A stretch of DNA of 20,502 nucleotides. Source: JAATFY01 sp049276515. GTDB lineage: Bacteria; Pseudomonadota; Alphaproteobacteria; UBA9219. The stretch covers positions 1 through 20,502 of the forward strand of contig JBASWO010000020.1 of assembly GCA_049276515.1 (NCBI GenBank), given 5' to 3'. The notes below the pieces were generated by a model. The model was not told the DNA's origin, searched no databases, and saw nothing but the letters and a program-made list of their open reading frames with translations. Shown here in pieces: positions 1 through 8,320 of the stretch; the first letter of the stretch is position 1; each line of letters starts with the position of its first letter. The position numbers and the translations under genes were made by a program.

Positions 1-119
1 TATTCAAGGATTTGAATCTGTTAGTTTTTTTCAGATGCCTTTCGGCTAGGTTTATGGCTAGAATGGCCAGGTTACGGGGCAGAAATTGCCGATAAGCCTC
101 GCAAGACAGGGAAAAACGC

Positions 120-560
120 GTGATCAACAAAATTGAAGGCCCAGGCCCCATAGGCTCAGTCCGCTCAGCCCAACCCGTCAAGAAAACAACTAAAACAGCG
201 GGCGCTAGCGGCACAAGCTTTGCCAAACATCTGGATGAAACCAGCGATGCGGATGCCATTCATGGCGTCGCAGGTACTGGCGCTGTCTCAGGTATTCTTG
301 GCGTTCAAGAAGTTGATGATGCCCTTGCGCATGCCTCAAAAGGCAAATTACGTGCCCAAGATATTCTTGATCGGCTAGATGATTTGCGCATTGAGCTCTT
401 AACAGGTGCGATTTCTCGCGAAAAACTCATGCAACTCTCACGCATTATCAGCGCGCGTCGTGCTCAAGTTACGGATCCACGTTTAGCTGAAATTTTGGAT
501 GAGATTGATTTGCGAGCACAAGTTGAGCTAGCAAAACACGCTCAGCCTTCTGGTAATTAA
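120..560 (+). CDS. fliX: FliX, class II flagellar assembly regulator
   Basis: This 146-residue protein matches the FliX family. In Caulobacter FliX links completion of early flagellar basal-body structures to the sigma-54 activator FlbD, so that later flagellar genes are expressed. What I see: an N-terminal GPIGSVR-type start typical of the family (residues 8-15), a low-complexity linker to about residue 45, and a conserved helical C-terminal half (about 70-140) ending in the family-like LDEIDLRAQVELAK segment. The start codon is GTG with only a weak purine run upstream; no in-frame ATG gives the family N-terminus. FliX commonly lies beside the P-ring gene flgI, which would be outside the window to the left. 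A flagellum is therefore likely. Confidence in the family is high; the exact start is moderate. Confidence 0.88.
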   Translation: MINKIEGPGPIGSVRSAQPVKKTTKTAGASGTSFAKHLDETSDADAIHGVAGTGAVSGILGVQEVDDALAHASKGKLRAQDILDRLDDLRIELLTGAISREKLMQLSRIISARRAQVTDPRLAEILDEIDLRAQVELAKHAQPSGN

Positions 561-588
561 AAAATTAAGTAACGCTCACGTTTTTTAA

Positions 589-1335
589 ATGGGTATTGTC
601 ATGCCAATTTCGGCATTAGATTTTTTACCAAACAGTTGGCGTAACCTTTTTCAGCCAACACCGGCTTTAGACACGTCCGAAGTTGAGCGCCGCAATAGTC
701 TTGATGATGATATTAAGGCAGAGTTTTGTCGGCGCTTTCTGCCCAAAATCGTCAAATCTGAAGCCCTAACAATTATCGAACAACAAGGCATGAAGGGCGT
801 CATTTCTAGTTTTATTACTGCTCTACCTTTTTTAGCAGCAACTACTCTCGTTAATCCCCCCATGGGCTTGGTGATAGGAGGCGCTTTTGTCATCCGCTAT
901 CTTCAGGTTGCCGATTCTATCTCGGAAGCTTTTCATCATGCTGGCAAAGAAATAGTTACAAATCTTGAGGAAGGTCGGGCCAGTCCAGCTATTGATCGCT
1001 GGTTAGACAAAAACCAACATCGCTTAAGCGGCTATCTTCATAAACTTGATAGGTATGAAGAAGATATGGCACGCGTTCGCCTACTCATCTCACGCATCAA
1101 TAAAGCAGGAACAACAGATCATCTTTTAAAGGCTGATCGTGAATTACTTGCGCAATTTGGCATCAAACGGCTCAAGCCACCACTTGTGATGCCAGATAAA
1201 TTACCAGCGCCTTATCATCTTGGTTTCTGGTGGCAAACACGACTAACACAATTAGCATGGGACGATGTTCATAAAAAAGCGGGGGATAGCGGCAATTGGA
1301 TGAAGCGATTGTTAAATCTATCAGGCCCTGCTTAG
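589..1335 (+). CDS. Unrecognised protein with central hydrophobic segment, downstream of fliX
   Basis: I do not recognise this 248-residue protein. Residues about 70-102 are hydrophobic and rich in Gly, Pro and Val, long enough for one or two membrane passes around an NPPMG turn; the flanks are charged and probably helical (30-65 and 105-190), and the C-terminal third is rich in Trp, Lys and Arg. There is no signal peptide. It follows fliX by 28 bases on the same strand, so co-transcription is likely; a flagellar or envelope role is only an inference from that position. The start is uncertain: ATG at 589 lacks a clear ribosome site, while in-frame ATG at 601 has a weak GGGT seven bases upstream. 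Its stop codon overlaps the stop of the convergent acyl-CoA ligase by four bases. Confidence 0.7.
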   Translation: MGIVMPISALDFLPNSWRNLFQPTPALDTSEVERRNSLDDDIKAEFCRRFLPKIVKSEALTIIEQQGMKGVISSFITALPFLAATTLVNPPMGLVIGGAFVIRYLQVADSISEAFHHAGKEIVTNLEEGRASPAIDRWLDKNQHRLSGYLHKLDRYEEDMARVRLLISRINKAGTTDHLLKADRELLAQFGIKRLKPPLVMPDKLPAPYHLGFWWQTRLTQLAWDDVHKKAGDSGNWMKRLLNLSGPA

Positions 1336-3026
1336 GATTTTTTATTGGCCTCTTCTTCCAAAATCATTTTACGTGAAAGCTTACCAATTAAAGTTTTTGG
1401 TAGGGAATCACGAAACTCAATACGCTTGGGCATTTCGATCGGTGATAATTTATCTTTTAAGAAAGCTTTGAGCTCATCAGCCGATACCGACTGCCCTGCT
1501 CGCAATTTGATAAAAGCTTTTACGGTTTGGCCGCGATATTCGTCCGGTACGCCGGCTACGATACATTCTTCTACAGCTTGATGAAGATAAATGGCTTCTT
1601 CAACATTGCGCGGATAGACCTTGAAACCACCTGCCGCAATCATATCTTTGATGCGATCTACAATGAATGTGTAGCCATCAATATCGAGATAACCCACATC
1701 TCCTGTATGCAGACGCGGTCCATCTGCGGTTTGCTCCATAACATTGGCGGTTTCTTGTGGTTGATTCCAATACCCCGCCATGACCTGTGGTCCCCGAATA
1801 CAAATTTCACCGCGCTCACCTTGCGGCATAAGCGTTTTTCCGTCCTCAAGACTTACAATTTCAACGATCGTGCCAGGTGCAGGAAGGCCAATGGATCCAG
1901 CCTTATTCTCACCTTCAACAGGATTGCAATGTGTCACAGGGGATGTTTCTGAAAGCCCATAACCTTCAACAAGAATGCAACCCGTCAATCTTTCAAAATC
2001 ACGCTTCACTTCAACCGGGAGCGGCGCACCGCCTGAAATGCAATATTTGATGGAGCGCAAATTATATTTAGCCAGTTTCGTATAATGATTGATGGCTGTG
2101 TAAATTGTGGGTACCGCCGGGAAGAGCGTCGGACGTTTTTTATGTATTGTTTTAACGACCTGCACCAAATCAAAGCGCGGCAGCATGATAATGGATCCGC
2201 CAATAGCGATGGCAAAATTCATGATCGCCGTCATGGCAAAGACGTGGAAGAAAGGCAAAACACCCAGCATGCGCTCTTTGCCCCATTCGACTTTGGGAAA
2301 CAGCATGCGTGATTGGATAACATTCGCCACCAAATTAGCATGGGTTAGCATTGCGCCTTTTGGTGTGCCTGTCGTACCGCCAGTATATTGAAGAACAGCA
2401 ACGTCATGCTTGGGATCAATCGCGACAGGCGCGAAAGTACCGTCATTATTAATCAATGTGCTGAAAGCAATTGCCACATCACCATATGTGACGACTGAAA
2501 TATCGCGTCGTTTTATGAGAGGGTAGAGAAGAGAAAGCGGTTTTGGCAGAATATCCACCATGCGTCCCACAATAATCTTCTTTAAACATGTCTTACCCAT
2601 CAGTTTTTGAAGTTTGTCGTAGCAAGTTGGTACATCAATAGTTGCCATAACTGTGCAGCCCGCATCATTGATCTGATGTTCGACTTCACGCTCGACATAA
2701 AGAGGATTAAAATTGACAACCGTGGCGCCGATTTTCAGCGCGGCATAATACATCACCACATAATAAGGCGAGTTCGGTAAAAACAAACCAACGCGATCGC
2801 CTTTAGAAACTCCAAGATTTTGTAGACCCTTGGCAGCTCGAGTAACGAGGTTGGCAACGTCAGCATAGCTGTATGTTTTGCCGAGAAAATCGATCAGCAC
2901 ATTATTTGGGTAATCACGCACACCGTCATCAAGGATCTGATAGAGGGGGTATGAGGGTAGCGGTGCCGACCAATCAACAGATGGCGGGTATTTTTTAGCC
3001 CATAAATAGTTTGGCGGAACAGTCAC
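1332..3026 (-). CDS. fadD: Long-chain fatty-acid--CoA ligase (AMP-forming)
   Basis: This enzyme activates fatty acids to acyl-CoA through an acyl-adenylate, the entry step to beta-oxidation or lipid remodelling, usually at the inner face of the cytoplasmic membrane. All ANL-superfamily signatures are present in 564 residues: the phosphate loop YTGGTTGTPKG (214-224), the adenine-binding GYGLSETSP (355-363), the TGDVGYLD aspartate motif followed by the VDRIKDMI hinge (441-463), and the C-terminal catalytic lysine in the IGKLSRK context (K549). Length is normal for FadD. The start is GTG, preceded by GGGGAG about nine bases upstream; an upstream ATG is out of frame. It lies 59 bases after the AEC permease on the same strand and may be in the same transcript. 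The acyl chain-length preference cannot be read from sequence. Confidence 0.92.
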   Translation of the reverse strand: MTVPPNYLWAKKYPPSVDWSAPLPSYPLYQILDDGVRDYPNNVLIDFLGKTYSYADVANLVTRAAKGLQNLGVSKGDRVGLFLPNSPYYVVMYYAALKIGATVVNFNPLYVEREVEHQINDAGCTVMATIDVPTCYDKLQKLMGKTCLKKIIVGRMVDILPKPLSLLYPLIKRRDISVVTYGDVAIAFSTLINNDGTFAPVAIDPKHDVAVLQYTGGTTGTPKGAMLTHANLVANVIQSRMLFPKVEWGKERMLGVLPFFHVFAMTAIMNFAIAIGGSIIMLPRFDLVQVVKTIHKKRPTLFPAVPTIYTAINHYTKLAKYNLRSIKYCISGGAPLPVEVKRDFERLTGCILVEGYGLSETSPVTHCNPVEGENKAGSIGLPAPGTIVEIVSLEDGKTLMPQGERGEICIRGPQVMAGYWNQPQETANVMEQTADGPRLHTGDVGYLDIDGYTFIVDRIKDMIAAGGFKVYPRNVEEAIYLHQAVEECIVAGVPDEYRGQTVKAFIKLRAGQSVSADELKAFLKDKLSPIEMPKRIEFRDSLPKTLIGKLSRKMILEEEANKKS

Positions 3027-3085
3027 AGAAAAGATCTCCCCGCAGCATTAAACCCTTGTTTTCTTAATAAGAGTTTAGCGACTGC

Positions 3086-4021
3086 TTAGCCCCACAAAGC
3101 CATGACCAAAGGTATATAAAACAGCGCAAAAACCGTAGAAAGGAAGACCAAAGTGCTTGCTTTATCAGCCTGAATATTAAGTTGCAGCGCAAAAGCGATA
3201 GCATTGGCTGGTAAAGGGCAAACCGACAGAAGGATCAAAATTTTGTGAATTTCAGGCGTGTAAAGTTGCGTCCAAATCCTATCGATCGCGATCAAGCTAA
3301 GCGCTAGAAGTGGCCAAGCAATGAATTTGAAAGAGAAAACAAACGCAATCAATTTACCTTCAAATTTTAAATGTTCGAGCCGTGAAAGACCAAAGCCAAT
3401 CATCAGTGCACCTAAAATAACGTAACAGCCTCTTACATCCCGCGTGATGTCCTTTAAAGCATCCGGCATATGTTGACCCATAATGCTGAGGCATGTACCC
3501 GCAGCGAAGGCATAAATAATGGGAAGACGAACCAGACGACGCAAACTATCGCGCACTGTGAAATGGCCGCGCGCAACAAGATAATAGCCAAGCGATCCCT
3601 CAAAGAGGGTGAACCCAATCATCGACATCATGAAGATGCCAAAAATATCGCCAGGAAAAACAGCAAGAGCTACCGGAATACCGTAATATCCAACATTGGC
3701 GCAGCCAGAGGCATAAGAGAAAATGTTAGGCGTATTATCAGTCCAAATTTGCCGGCCCAAAACAAAAGCGAGTAATGCGATCACGCAACATCCGACATAG
3801 GTAATAATGGGAAGTAAAAGATAGCTGCTTTGAAATTCGAGATTAGCGATGCCTGTCAAAGTAACTAGCGGCACCATGAAATAAACTTGCAGAAAAGAAA
3901 AAGGTTCTGCCGATGCAGGGCGTGCGCGGCCAAAAAGAAAACCCAGCAGCATAATAAAATAAAGTGGCACTATTTTAATCATCATCACTTCTGCGATGGG
4001 CCAGGCTTCACTTAAAATCAT
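3086..4021 (-). CDS. AEC-family (auxin efflux carrier-like) permease
   Basis: An integral membrane transporter of the AEC family, whose bacterial members export or take up small organic acids such as malonate or malate; the substrate here is unknown. The 311 residues form about ten hydrophobic segments along nearly the whole length, with the family-typical half-way break. Visible family-like elements are the N-terminal IVPLYFIMLLGFLFGR segment, the PLVTLTGIANL region, the GYYGIPVALA segment (family consensus N-x-G-x-x-G-x-P) and the C-terminal LLSVCPLPANAIAFA segment. Its start codon overlaps the stop of the upstream GT9 gene in an ATGA arrangement, indicating translational coupling. In-frame Met at residues 13-14 are alternative starts that would give a more usual N-terminus, but the overlap favours the longer form. 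Confidence 0.87.
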   Translation of the reverse strand: MILSEAWPIAEVMMIKIVPLYFIMLLGFLFGRARPASAEPFSFLQVYFMVPLVTLTGIANLEFQSSYLLLPIITYVGCCVIALLAFVLGRQIWTDNTPNIFSYASGCANVGYYGIPVALAVFPGDIFGIFMMSMIGFTLFEGSLGYYLVARGHFTVRDSLRRLVRLPIIYAFAAGTCLSIMGQHMPDALKDITRDVRGCYVILGALMIGFGLSRLEHLKFEGKLIAFVFSFKFIAWPLLALSLIAIDRIWTQLYTPEIHKILILLSVCPLPANAIAFALQLNIQADKASTLVFLSTVFALFYIPLVMALWG

Positions 4022-5019
4022 GGGACTAACATCTTATCAACAGCAGCATCGACGGCCTCCCAGGTTATAGCCTTCATTTGGTTGGATCCAAAGGCCTGGG
4101 ATTGGATAATCATGCTACGACTGACCCGTGGCGCCAATTTTACAGGCGATGTAGGACCAAAGAGACTAATCAAAGGACAATCAACAGCAGCCAACATATG
4201 GCCAACACCGCTGTCATTGGCAACGCCAACATGAAGAAGCTTTGAGATTGCAAGCGTATGATCAATGCTTAATTGGCCATGACCCCAAACATTATATTCC
4301 TGCAGAGGGAATTTGGCGGATGGCACCATGCCCGATAAAGCATCGAAGGCGGCGTGCTCTTGTGGACCCAAAATAAAAACGGGCACACGACCTTTGCTGG
4401 CCTGAAGCCCTGCAACCTTTTCAAACTTATAACGTGGCCATATTTTGATCGCATAGCCAGCGCCAGGAGCAAGGCCAACATAGGTGGGGCCATCTGGTAA
4501 AATTTGGCGCGCCATTTGTAAAAGCGTCTCGGATACGGGTAAGGATCCGGTTGAAGGTGGTTGATAACCAGCAACCAACTCAACCATCTGCAAGAGACGA
4601 TCAACAATGTGCGGTGGCTTCGGTGTAAGAAATTTTGGCCTTTTTTCGGAAAGTAAAAACCGCAAAGCAGGTGATATGAAAATTCCGTGTGGAATATTTT
4701 TAGCCAGCAGCGCCTCACGCCAGCGATTGCGCGTATCGATTAAAACATCAAAATGAGGGGGCGATACATTAGGGTGTGGTTTATCGAGCGTAGCGAGCCA
4801 GGTGGGCTGATCATGGACGGCATCAATCAGTTTTTTGGTCGGCTCGCGCAATGTATGGGAATAGGAGGTAGGACCATTACTGGTAATCCAGTGGATCTCT
4901 GCGCCAGGCCATGCGTTTCGTAAAGCGCGTACAAAAGGTAGCTTGATGAGGGCGTCACCAACCTGATCGCGTCCAACAATAACGCCTATAGTATTAACCT
5001 TTTGAGGAAATGTAGACAT
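4018..5019 (-). CDS. Glycosyltransferase family 9 protein (heptosyltransferase-like)
   Basis: A GT-B fold sugar transferase of the ADP-heptose:LPS heptosyltransferase family, predicted to act at the cytoplasmic side of the inner membrane in LPS core or related glycan assembly. The N-terminal VGRDQVGDALIKLPFVRALR segment has the family's acceptor-side G-D-x-(I/L) motif; a middle LAPGAGYAIKIWP matches the PG-x-x-x-K-x-WP element; the C-terminal half has VANDSGVGHMLAAV and LFGPTSP, the donor-binding D-S-G-x-x-H and FGPT motifs. I chose ATG at 5019 (333 residues) with AAGG upstream. The same frame opens at a TTG at 5049, which would add ten residues, but the grpE promoter candidate lies within that extension. 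It is divergent from grpE and coupled to the AEC permease downstream. The donor sugar is not certain. Confidence 0.87.
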   Translation of the reverse strand: MSTFPQKVNTIGVIVGRDQVGDALIKLPFVRALRNAWPGAEIHWITSNGPTSYSHTLREPTKKLIDAVHDQPTWLATLDKPHPNVSPPHFDVLIDTRNRWREALLAKNIPHGIFISPALRFLLSEKRPKFLTPKPPHIVDRLLQMVELVAGYQPPSTGSLPVSETLLQMARQILPDGPTYVGLAPGAGYAIKIWPRYKFEKVAGLQASKGRVPVFILGPQEHAAFDALSGMVPSAKFPLQEYNVWGHGQLSIDHTLAISKLLHVGVANDSGVGHMLAAVDCPLISLFGPTSPVKLAPRVSRSMIIQSQAFGSNQMKAITWEAVDAAVDKMLVP

Positions 5020-5023
5020 TTGG

Positions 5024-5053
5024 CCTTGAATCACTAGGAATAAAGACAATATA
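5024..5053 (+). promoter_or_regulatory. Candidate RpoH-type heat-shock promoter of grpE
   Basis: CCTTGAA (5024-5030), a 16-base spacer, then CAATATA (5047-5053). This fits the rhizobial RpoH consensus recalled as CNCTTGAA / CCANAT well, and has the same architecture and spacing as the dnaK promoter candidate at 6277-6306. The predicted transcript would start near 5060, leaving a leader of roughly 60 bases. It sits just upstream of the preferred GT9 start on the other strand. Confidence 0.55.
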
Positions 5054-5122
5054 GACCTTACATCGCATCTTGTAACATTGAAGATGGAAAGTTAGAAGAG
5101 AGCCTCATTTCAGGACAAATTC

Positions 5123-5683
5123 ATGACCGAACCTCAGCACCAAACCGAAGACCAGGAAGCCTCCAAAAGCAACGCGGCGCCTGAGACCCCTGCTCAGCCA
5201 ACAGCTGAAGAGCAAATTGCTAATTTAAAAGATCAAGTTCTGCGGGCTTTGGCCGAAGCAGAGAATACGCGCCGCCGCGCCCAGAAAGAGCGCGAAGATA
5301 CTGCTAAATATGCTGTCGCTAATTTCGCTAAAGAAATGCTGAATGTCGCCGATAATTTCCGACGCGCGTTAGATGCCACGCCAAAAGAAACCAATGACGA
5401 AGCTCTTAAAAATCTGATTGCTGGGATCGATGCAACAGAGCGTCAATTGCTAAGCGCTCTTGATCGCTTTGGTATTAAAAAAATGGAGCCTTTGGGTCAG
5501 ATGTTTGACCCTAATTTCCATCGTGTCATGATGGAAGTAGATGATCCTAATCAGCCCGCAGGCACTATTGTACAAGTTTTACAGGCTGGATATGCGATCC
5601 ATGATCGTCTCTTACGCGAAGCTCTGGTTGCTGTTTCAAAAGGTTCTGAAAATACAAAAGGAAATGTTGATCAGTCCGCTTAA
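5123..5683 (+). CDS. grpE: GrpE, nucleotide exchange factor for DnaK
   Basis: Cytoplasmic co-chaperone that releases ADP from DnaK and so drives substrate release. The 186 residues show an acidic, Gln/Pro-rich disordered N-terminus (1-28), a long charged helix typical of the GrpE dimer coiled coil (about 29-85), and the C-terminal beta-wing domain with the GrpE signature (about 128-174), including FDPNFHRVMMEVDD and AGYAIHDRLLREALVAVSKG. Length is normal. ATG is preceded by AGGA seven bases upstream. It is separated from dnaK by one inverted gene, whose stop overlaps the grpE stop by four bases. Heat-shock control is inferred from the RpoH-like promoter at 5024-5053. Confidence 0.96.
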   Translation: MTEPQHQTEDQEASKSNAAPETPAQPTAEEQIANLKDQVLRALAEAENTRRRAQKEREDTAKYAVANFAKEMLNVADNFRRALDATPKETNDEALKNLIAGIDATERQLLSALDRFGIKKMEPLGQMFDPNFHRVMMEVDDPNQPAGTIVQVLQAGYAIHDRLLREALVAVSKGSENTKGNVDQSA

Positions 5684-6147
5684 GTGCCTGGCTTGAGATG
5701 AGCATAAAAATCGACCTGACCGTAAAAACCATCAGACCTAATACAATAATATTCTAGTTTATTATGCGCTGCTCTATTTGCATTCACAGCTCTATCAACA
5801 TCCGACAGCCTTGTTCTGAAGGGTGATGCCGCAACATTATCAATGCGGAGCGAGACTTCTACACAAGGATTTTCTTTTTCCTTAGGTGGTAATTTTTCGG
5901 GATCAGCCTTCCGATAAAAAACTGAATAGGTCACCCCATCTCTTTCATCGGTGCGCAAAAATGTGTAATCAGTTGCACTCATATGTGCAGGATCGCGTCC
6001 ATTCAGATCACTGGCGAGTGTTGACACGGCGATGGTCGCAGTTTTTTCAACAGTCGCTACTTTTTGACTTTTTGTAATTTCAATGACTGCGCCCGCAAAG
6101 ACAACCAAACCAATTGCAGGGGCGAATTTAAGAATATGACTGGACAT
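5680..6147 (-). CDS. Unrecognised membrane-anchored protein between grpE and dnaK
   Basis: I do not recognise this 155-residue protein. It begins with one hydrophobic segment (about residues 8-24, FAPAIGLVVFAGAV), preceded by Lys and followed by Lys residues, which is either an N-terminal anchor or an uncleaved signal. The rest (30-155) is hydrophilic, mixed alpha/beta in appearance, with two cysteines (95 and 135) that could form a disulfide if the domain is periplasmic. The ATG has GAGG five bases upstream, so it is translated. It points against grpE and dnaK: it is divergent from dnaK across a 223-base region and its stop overlaps the grpE stop. A -10-like TATAAC is seen on the minus strand at 6182-6187, without a good -35. 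No function can be assigned; a link to stress is positional inference only. Confidence 0.72.
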   Translation of the reverse strand: MSSHILKFAPAIGLVVFAGAVIEITKSQKVATVEKTATIAVSTLASDLNGRDPAHMSATDYTFLRTDERDGVTYSVFYRKADPEKLPPKEKENPCVEVSLRIDNVAASPFRTRLSDVDRAVNANRAAHNKLEYYCIRSDGFYGQVDFYAHLKPGT

Positions 6148-6276
6148 AAAAGCCTCAAATAATGCTTCCTAATATGTACTCGTTATACAATTGACATCTG
6201 CAAATAATAAGCACATTAGATAGAGCTAATATGTTGAAAACAAAGGATTATATAGATAGAAAAAACTTGGTTACCC

Positions 6277-6306
6277 CGTTGTAACCGTCAAAACCCTTCC
6301 TATATA
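6277..6306 (+). promoter_or_regulatory. Candidate RpoH-type (or mixed sigma70/RpoH) promoter of dnaK
   Basis: CGTTGTA (6277-6283), a 16-base spacer, then CTATATA (6300-6306), giving a predicted start near 6313 and a leader of about 58 bases. It also reads as a sigma70-like TTGTAA - 16 bases - TATATA, so basal and heat-induced transcription could share it. Spacing is identical to the grpE promoter candidate. The leader holds a CGGCCCA repeat at about 6316-6332 and AGGA nine bases before the dnaK ATG; I see no sequence that would mask the ribosome site as an RNA thermometer. Confidence 0.55.
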
Positions 6307-6370
6307 CCCCTATAGCGGCCCATTACCGGCCCAAGAGATCAGAAAAAGCAGTCAGAAAGGACTAAGTACA

Positions 6371-8296
6371 ATGGCAAAAGTAATCGGTATCGACCTTGGC
6401 ACAACCAACTCCTGCGTTTCCGTTATGGAAGGTTCGCAGACGAAGGTTATTCCTAATGCTGAGGGCGCCAACACAACGCCATCAATCGTTGCTTTCACAA
6501 ATTCCAATGAACGTCTTGTCGGTCAAGCCGCCAAGCGTCAAGCGGTGACCAATCCAACCAATACGCTTTATGCAATCAAGCGTTTGATCGGTCGTCGCTT
6601 TGAAGATCCTATGGTTCAAAAAGATATGAACCTCATGCCTTACAAGATTGTCAAAAACAGTAATGGCGATGCTTGGGTTGAAGGTGGCGGTAAAGCTTAC
6701 AGCCCTTCAGAAGTTTCAGCTTTCATTTTGATGAAGATGAAAGAAACAGCAGAAGCTTATTTGGGTGAAAAAGTTACCCAAGCCGTTATCACGGTTCCTG
6801 CTTATTTCAACGACAGCCAACGCCAAGCAACAAAAGACGCAGGCAAGATTGCTGGTCTTGAAGTTCTGCGCATTATCAATGAGCCGACGGCTGCTGCGCT
6901 TGCTTATGGTCTGGAAAAGAAGAAATCAGGCACTGTCGCCATCTATGACTTGGGCGGCGGCACATTCGACGTTTCCGTTCTTGAAATTGGTGATGGCGTA
7001 TTTGAAGTCAAATCGACCAATGGTGATACATTCTTGGGCGGTGAAGATTTCGACACCCGTATTATGGATTTCCTTGCTGATGAGTTCAAAAAAGAACAAG
7101 GCATTGATTTACGCCAAGACCGCTTAGCCTTGCAGCGCTTAAAAGAAGCTGCTGAGAAAGCTAAAATTGAATTGTCATCTTCGATGCAAACCGAAGTGAA
7201 CCTTCCCTTCATCACAGCTGATCAATCTGGACCTAAGCATCTGAGCGTTAAGATGACCCGCGCTAAACTTGAAGCGCTGGTTGATGATCTGGTGCAAAAG
7301 ACAGTTGAGCCATGCCGCCAAGCTTTGAAAGATGCTGGCTTGAAGGCAGCTGATATCAATGAAGTTATTTTGGTTGGCGGCATGACTCGCATGCCCAAAG
7401 TTATCGAGACTGTTAAGCAGTTCTTTGAACGCGAGCCTCATCGCGGCGTCAATCCCGATGAAGTGGTAGCTATTGGTGCTGCTATTCAAGGCGGCGTCTT
7501 AAAGGGTGAAGTCAAAGACGTTCTCCTGCTAGACGTTACACCACTTTCACTCGGCATCGAAACTTTGGGTGGCGTGTTTACCCGTATGATCGATCGCAAC
7601 ACAACCATTCCGACCAAGAAGAGCCAACCTTTCTCAACAGCTGAAGACAGTCAGAATGCTGTGACCATTCGTGTCTTCCAAGGTGAACGTGAGATGGCTG
7701 CCGATAACAAGATGCTCGGTCAATTCGATCTGGTTGGCATTCCTCCGGCTCCACGTGGCGTACCACAAATCGAAGTTACTTTTGATATCGATGCCAACGG
7801 CATTGTGAGCGTTACAGCGAAGGATAAAGCGACGAATAAGGAACAGCAGATCCGTATTCAATCCTCAGGTGGCCTCAGTGATGCTGACATTCAGCGCATG
7901 ATTAAAGAAGCTGAAAGCAACGCGGCTGAAGATAAGAAGCGTAGAGAAGCTGTAGATGCTCGCAATCAAGCTGACAGCATGATCCACACCACAGAAAAGA
8001 CCCTCAAGGATCTAGGTGATAAAGTTCAAGCTGGTGATAAGTCGGCGATTGAATCAGCCATCTCAGATCTGAAGGCAGTCTTGGATTCAGGTGATGCTTC
8101 GGCGATCAAGGCTAAGTCTGAAACGCTTGCTCAAGTCTCGATGAAGCTGGGTGAACAGCTCTATAAGAACCAGCAAGAAGCCGCAGCTGCTTCAGGCGCA
8201 GCACCTGAAGGTACCGCTGAAGCTTCAGCTGAACCTGGTGTTGTTGATGCTGAGTTTAGCGAAGTAAAAGATGACAAGAAAAACGGCACGGCTTAA
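6371..8296 (+). CDS. dnaK: DnaK, Hsp70 chaperone
   Basis: ATP-driven cytoplasmic chaperone that binds exposed hydrophobic peptides, working with DnaJ and GrpE. The 641 residues contain the three Hsp70 signatures: IDLGTTNS (7-14), IYDLGGGTFDVSVL (191-204) and VILVGGMTRMP (332-342). The interdomain linker VLLLD is near 384-388, followed by the beta substrate-binding domain (to about 500) and the helical lid with an Ala/Glu-rich tail. Residues around 68-72 keep the AIKRLIGR context of the ATPase lobe. Length is normal for proteobacterial DnaK. Translation starts at ATG after AGGA. Codon choice is regular, with few rare codons, consistent with high expression. It is followed by a hairpin and then dnaJ. 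Confidence 0.98.
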   Translation: MAKVIGIDLGTTNSCVSVMEGSQTKVIPNAEGANTTPSIVAFTNSNERLVGQAAKRQAVTNPTNTLYAIKRLIGRRFEDPMVQKDMNLMPYKIVKNSNGDAWVEGGGKAYSPSEVSAFILMKMKETAEAYLGEKVTQAVITVPAYFNDSQRQATKDAGKIAGLEVLRIINEPTAAALAYGLEKKKSGTVAIYDLGGGTFDVSVLEIGDGVFEVKSTNGDTFLGGEDFDTRIMDFLADEFKKEQGIDLRQDRLALQRLKEAAEKAKIELSSSMQTEVNLPFITADQSGPKHLSVKMTRAKLEALVDDLVQKTVEPCRQALKDAGLKAADINEVILVGGMTRMPKVIETVKQFFEREPHRGVNPDEVVAIGAAIQGGVLKGEVKDVLLLDVTPLSLGIETLGGVFTRMIDRNTTIPTKKSQPFSTAEDSQNAVTIRVFQGEREMAADNKMLGQFDLVGIPPAPRGVPQIEVTFDIDANGIVSVTAKDKATNKEQQIRIQSSGGLSDADIQRMIKEAESNAAEDKKRREAVDARNQADSMIHTTEKTLKDLGDKVQAGDKSAIESAISDLKAVLDSGDASAIKAKSETLAQVSMKLGEQLYKNQQEAAAASGAAPEGTAEASAEPGVVDAEFSEVKDDKKNGTA

Positions 8297-8320
8297 GACA
8301 GCAGTGGCATAATAAATGGC

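Noticed and set aside
60..105. Sigma-54-like GG...GC elements before fliX (for example GGGGCAGAAATTGC)
   Set aside because: The distance between GG and GC is eight bases (or eleven in a second candidate near 45-60), not the required ten, so I do not call a -24/-12 promoter.
6191..6222. Perfect TTGACA at 6191-6196 upstream of dnaK
   Set aside because: No acceptable -10 hexamer lies 16-18 bases downstream; the best (attaga, 6214-6219) matches only two positions.
6943..7861. Long minus-strand and alternate-frame open frames inside dnaK (also inside dnaJ, fadD, ftsK and the GT-C-like gene)
   Set aside because: They have low-complexity or unlike-protein composition, no ribosome sites, and lie wholly within well-supported genes; they are shadows of the codon pattern.
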